NCBI GenBank assembly: GCA_914767715.1
Contig: OU612068.1
Span: 26,596,001 to 26,660,000, forward strand
DNA: 64,000 nt
Source of the DNA: Membranipora membranacea
Lineage: Eukaryota > Bryozoa > Gymnolaemata > Cheilostomatida > Membraniporidae
Reading direction: 5' to 3'
Shown here: positions 37,399 to 64,000 of the stretch, piece after piece
How positions within the stretch are numbered: position 1 is the stretch's first letter
Layout: every line of letters begins with the position of its first letter
Notes under the pieces: generated by a model
Told to the model about the DNA's origin: nothing
Seen by the model: only the letters and a program-made list of their open reading frames with translations
Databases searched by the model: none
Program-made: the position numbers and the translations under genes

Positions 37399-39168
37399 CC
37401 ATCTGCGGGCGGCGCTGGAGTGAATCTTATGTGATCCCTGATCGTTATATCACTGGTTATAGCTTTATAAATTCCAATAAAAATAATTATACCGCATCAA
37501 GATAATGTTAAATCAACTCCTTCATTAACCATTCAAACAATATCTCTCCAAACCCTGGTTCAAAGCAGCTCAGGGTTATGTCAAATATATATTATATAAA
37601 ACCATTTTGGGGGCTAGTGTATTAGTGATGGAGTAGACAAAACATCTGTAAGAACCTAGTCTGAGCCCCCAAGACTTTTACCCGCCGCCCGACGGGGAAT
37701 AACAACCATTCTTGGTTATGTCTCCACTTAAATTCATAGGTCTCAGCGCTACGGCAGACAGCCATTCTACTGAAAAAGCAGCCTAGTTTTTTTGGACTAG
37801 TTATGACCTGCCAATGAAAAGACACTCAACCCATATTACAAGATACCATATGTGCCTCTAGATCAAGCATGATCCAATTTGCCTGCATTTAGGTTTTGAG
37901 CAGCGGTAGGATCACCAGTAGAATGGGAATGACTGGACTGTTAGCAAACTGGTTCAAACTTGATCTGAGGTTGAACAGACAACTGCAATTGTATCGTGCA
38001 ATATTTTAGCCATATTTTCATGGTTTATATTTCTTGAGGGGTTACTAACTGCATCAACATATTGTAAATAAATATGGGGCCTCGCCATAAAATTCTCAAA
38101 AACAAAACCATAGTAGAAAATAACCTGATCGTGCACAATATGATAAACGGTAATCTCCAAAAAAATAGTAGTCAAACAGACATAGAATTAAAAGTAATAA
38201 CAATCATCATCTCGTCAAGACAACTGAATGAAAATAAAAGAATTTAATGTTATTTCCAAGCTATATATTTTTAGAGGGAGCATAAGAAATAACTTGTAAA
38301 ACACATTGATTATAGCAGTGCTCCACTCTTAATAGACCATGTGTTAAAAACAGTGTCATAAAAATGTATTGTATTATAGAATAACCCTGTCTATGCATAA
38401 TAAATGCGATACAGAACACTTGTATTTACACAGTGCCTAATATTCACAAGTGGGTGTATATACAGGGGTATTTGACTCATTCTCAACCACTTTTTGCACC
38501 ATGCAACACAAACATGTAAAATTTATTCTTGAAATATTGTATTGTCTTATATCTCAGTTCATCGCAACATTAAGCGCTAGCAAAGTGGTCGGGAAGGGGA
38601 ACAAACTTTGAGTGACCTCTTGAGACACAAAAACAGAATTGTGTAAATATTTCTTGTAATGATCTGGTGTAATATATGAAGTGGAAGAGCATTACGTTAC
38701 ATTAACAAACAGCAGGTCAAACTATTTCACTCATTGATAGCAGCAGGTACACCTATAGGGGTATAACTGGGTCTAGCACAAAGATGTTTTGATTGGGTAG
38801 GGGATTGATTTGATTGATTTTAGATTGGGGGAGTGGAGAGCCGCAAGGAATTATGGGTCTGGTACTGGTAGGGACTTCTTTAGTGATACTATTTCATAAT
38901 ATCAAGTCTCGTATAAAAGAGAGATTCTGTTGACTAGTTACATGTCAGGGTAATGGTCAACAGAATAAATGCCTAAACTTTACTCTGGATTTCTCATAGC
39001 GTTGGCCAACATATGACAACAGTAACAGTAGAAACAGTTCCAAACCTCTCCATGAAATTAGGAGTTGTGCTCCCTCTTGCAAAGGGACATAAATCCATAA
39101 CATGCTAACTATTTAGCATAGTTTTGCTGGTATAGTGATTAACCCTCAGTTTAGATTAAAGGTCAATA
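37399..39168. other. Intergenic spacer between convergent genes
   Basis: Lies between the coiled-coil/PAN gene (+) and the calcium channel (-), whose 3' ends face each other, so it holds both 3' UTRs. Other than a short inverted-repeat element at 37860-37966, no coding feature is seen. Confidence 0.55.
37860..37966. mobile_element. Short MITE, AGATCAAG family, copy 1
   Basis: The left end agatcaagcatgatccaatt and the reverse complement of the right end (agatcaagtttgaaccagtt) match at most positions. Related ends occur at 47476-47590 and 62570-62701. The target duplication is unclear. Confidence 0.5.

Positions 39169-64000
<24,832 letters not shown>

Overview
This window is intron-rich, AT-rich animal nuclear DNA. 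The genes are split into many short exons with GT-AG introns. Products include a voltage-gated L-type calcium channel, a GH18 chitinase with a chitin-binding tail, a sulfatase, and secreted LamG and PAN/apple proteins. The content fits a bilaterian invertebrate, probably marine, but I cannot name the clade. The ORFs of 60-170 codons are single exons or chance frames, so I built gene models by joining splice sites and checking that phases agree. Three models close to an exact multiple of three: chitinase, coiled-coil/PAN protein and calcium channel. The LamG gene closes after allowing for one extra base.

Layout: 149-1850 (+) is the 3' end of an unidentified gene. 3394-11860 (+) is a 13-exon secreted protein with four LamG-like domains and a C-terminal PAN/apple module. 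12652-15589 is a decayed non-LTR retrotransposon interrupted by a complete 2.5-kb P-superfamily DNA transposon. That element has an 8-bp target duplication, ~330-340 bp inverted repeats, and a THAP-domain transposase lacking its catalytic middle. 16260-21032 (+) is an arylsulfatase B-like gene that appears to lack an internal exon. 24840-29396 (+) is an intact chitinase with a TATA box. 29835-29998 holds an orphan terminal exon. 30000-33252 is non-coding with a 61-bp tandem repeat and LTR-like promoter signals. 33253-37398 (+) is a 418-residue secreted coiled-coil/PAN protein with an uncharacterised C-terminal domain. 39169-64000 (-) is the 3' half of a Cav1 alpha-1 subunit, from the II-III loop to the stop codon.

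The best leads are: (1) the internally deleted P-like element, which resembles the KP repressor elements of Drosophila in design, together with three tiny elements that carry its CA(T/G)AGAC ends; (2) two tandem pairs of mutually exclusive-looking exons in domain IV of the calcium channel, one swapping the S4 voltage sensor and one the start of S2; (3) a TTAA-flanked foldback element with a tRNA-like pol III cassette in its loop; and (4) splice sites copied in tandem, so that decoy donors or acceptors lie next to the true site. The genes do not form a pathway. Chitinase, sulfatase and the LamG and PAN proteins are all secretory or extracellular, while the channel is a plasma-membrane protein.
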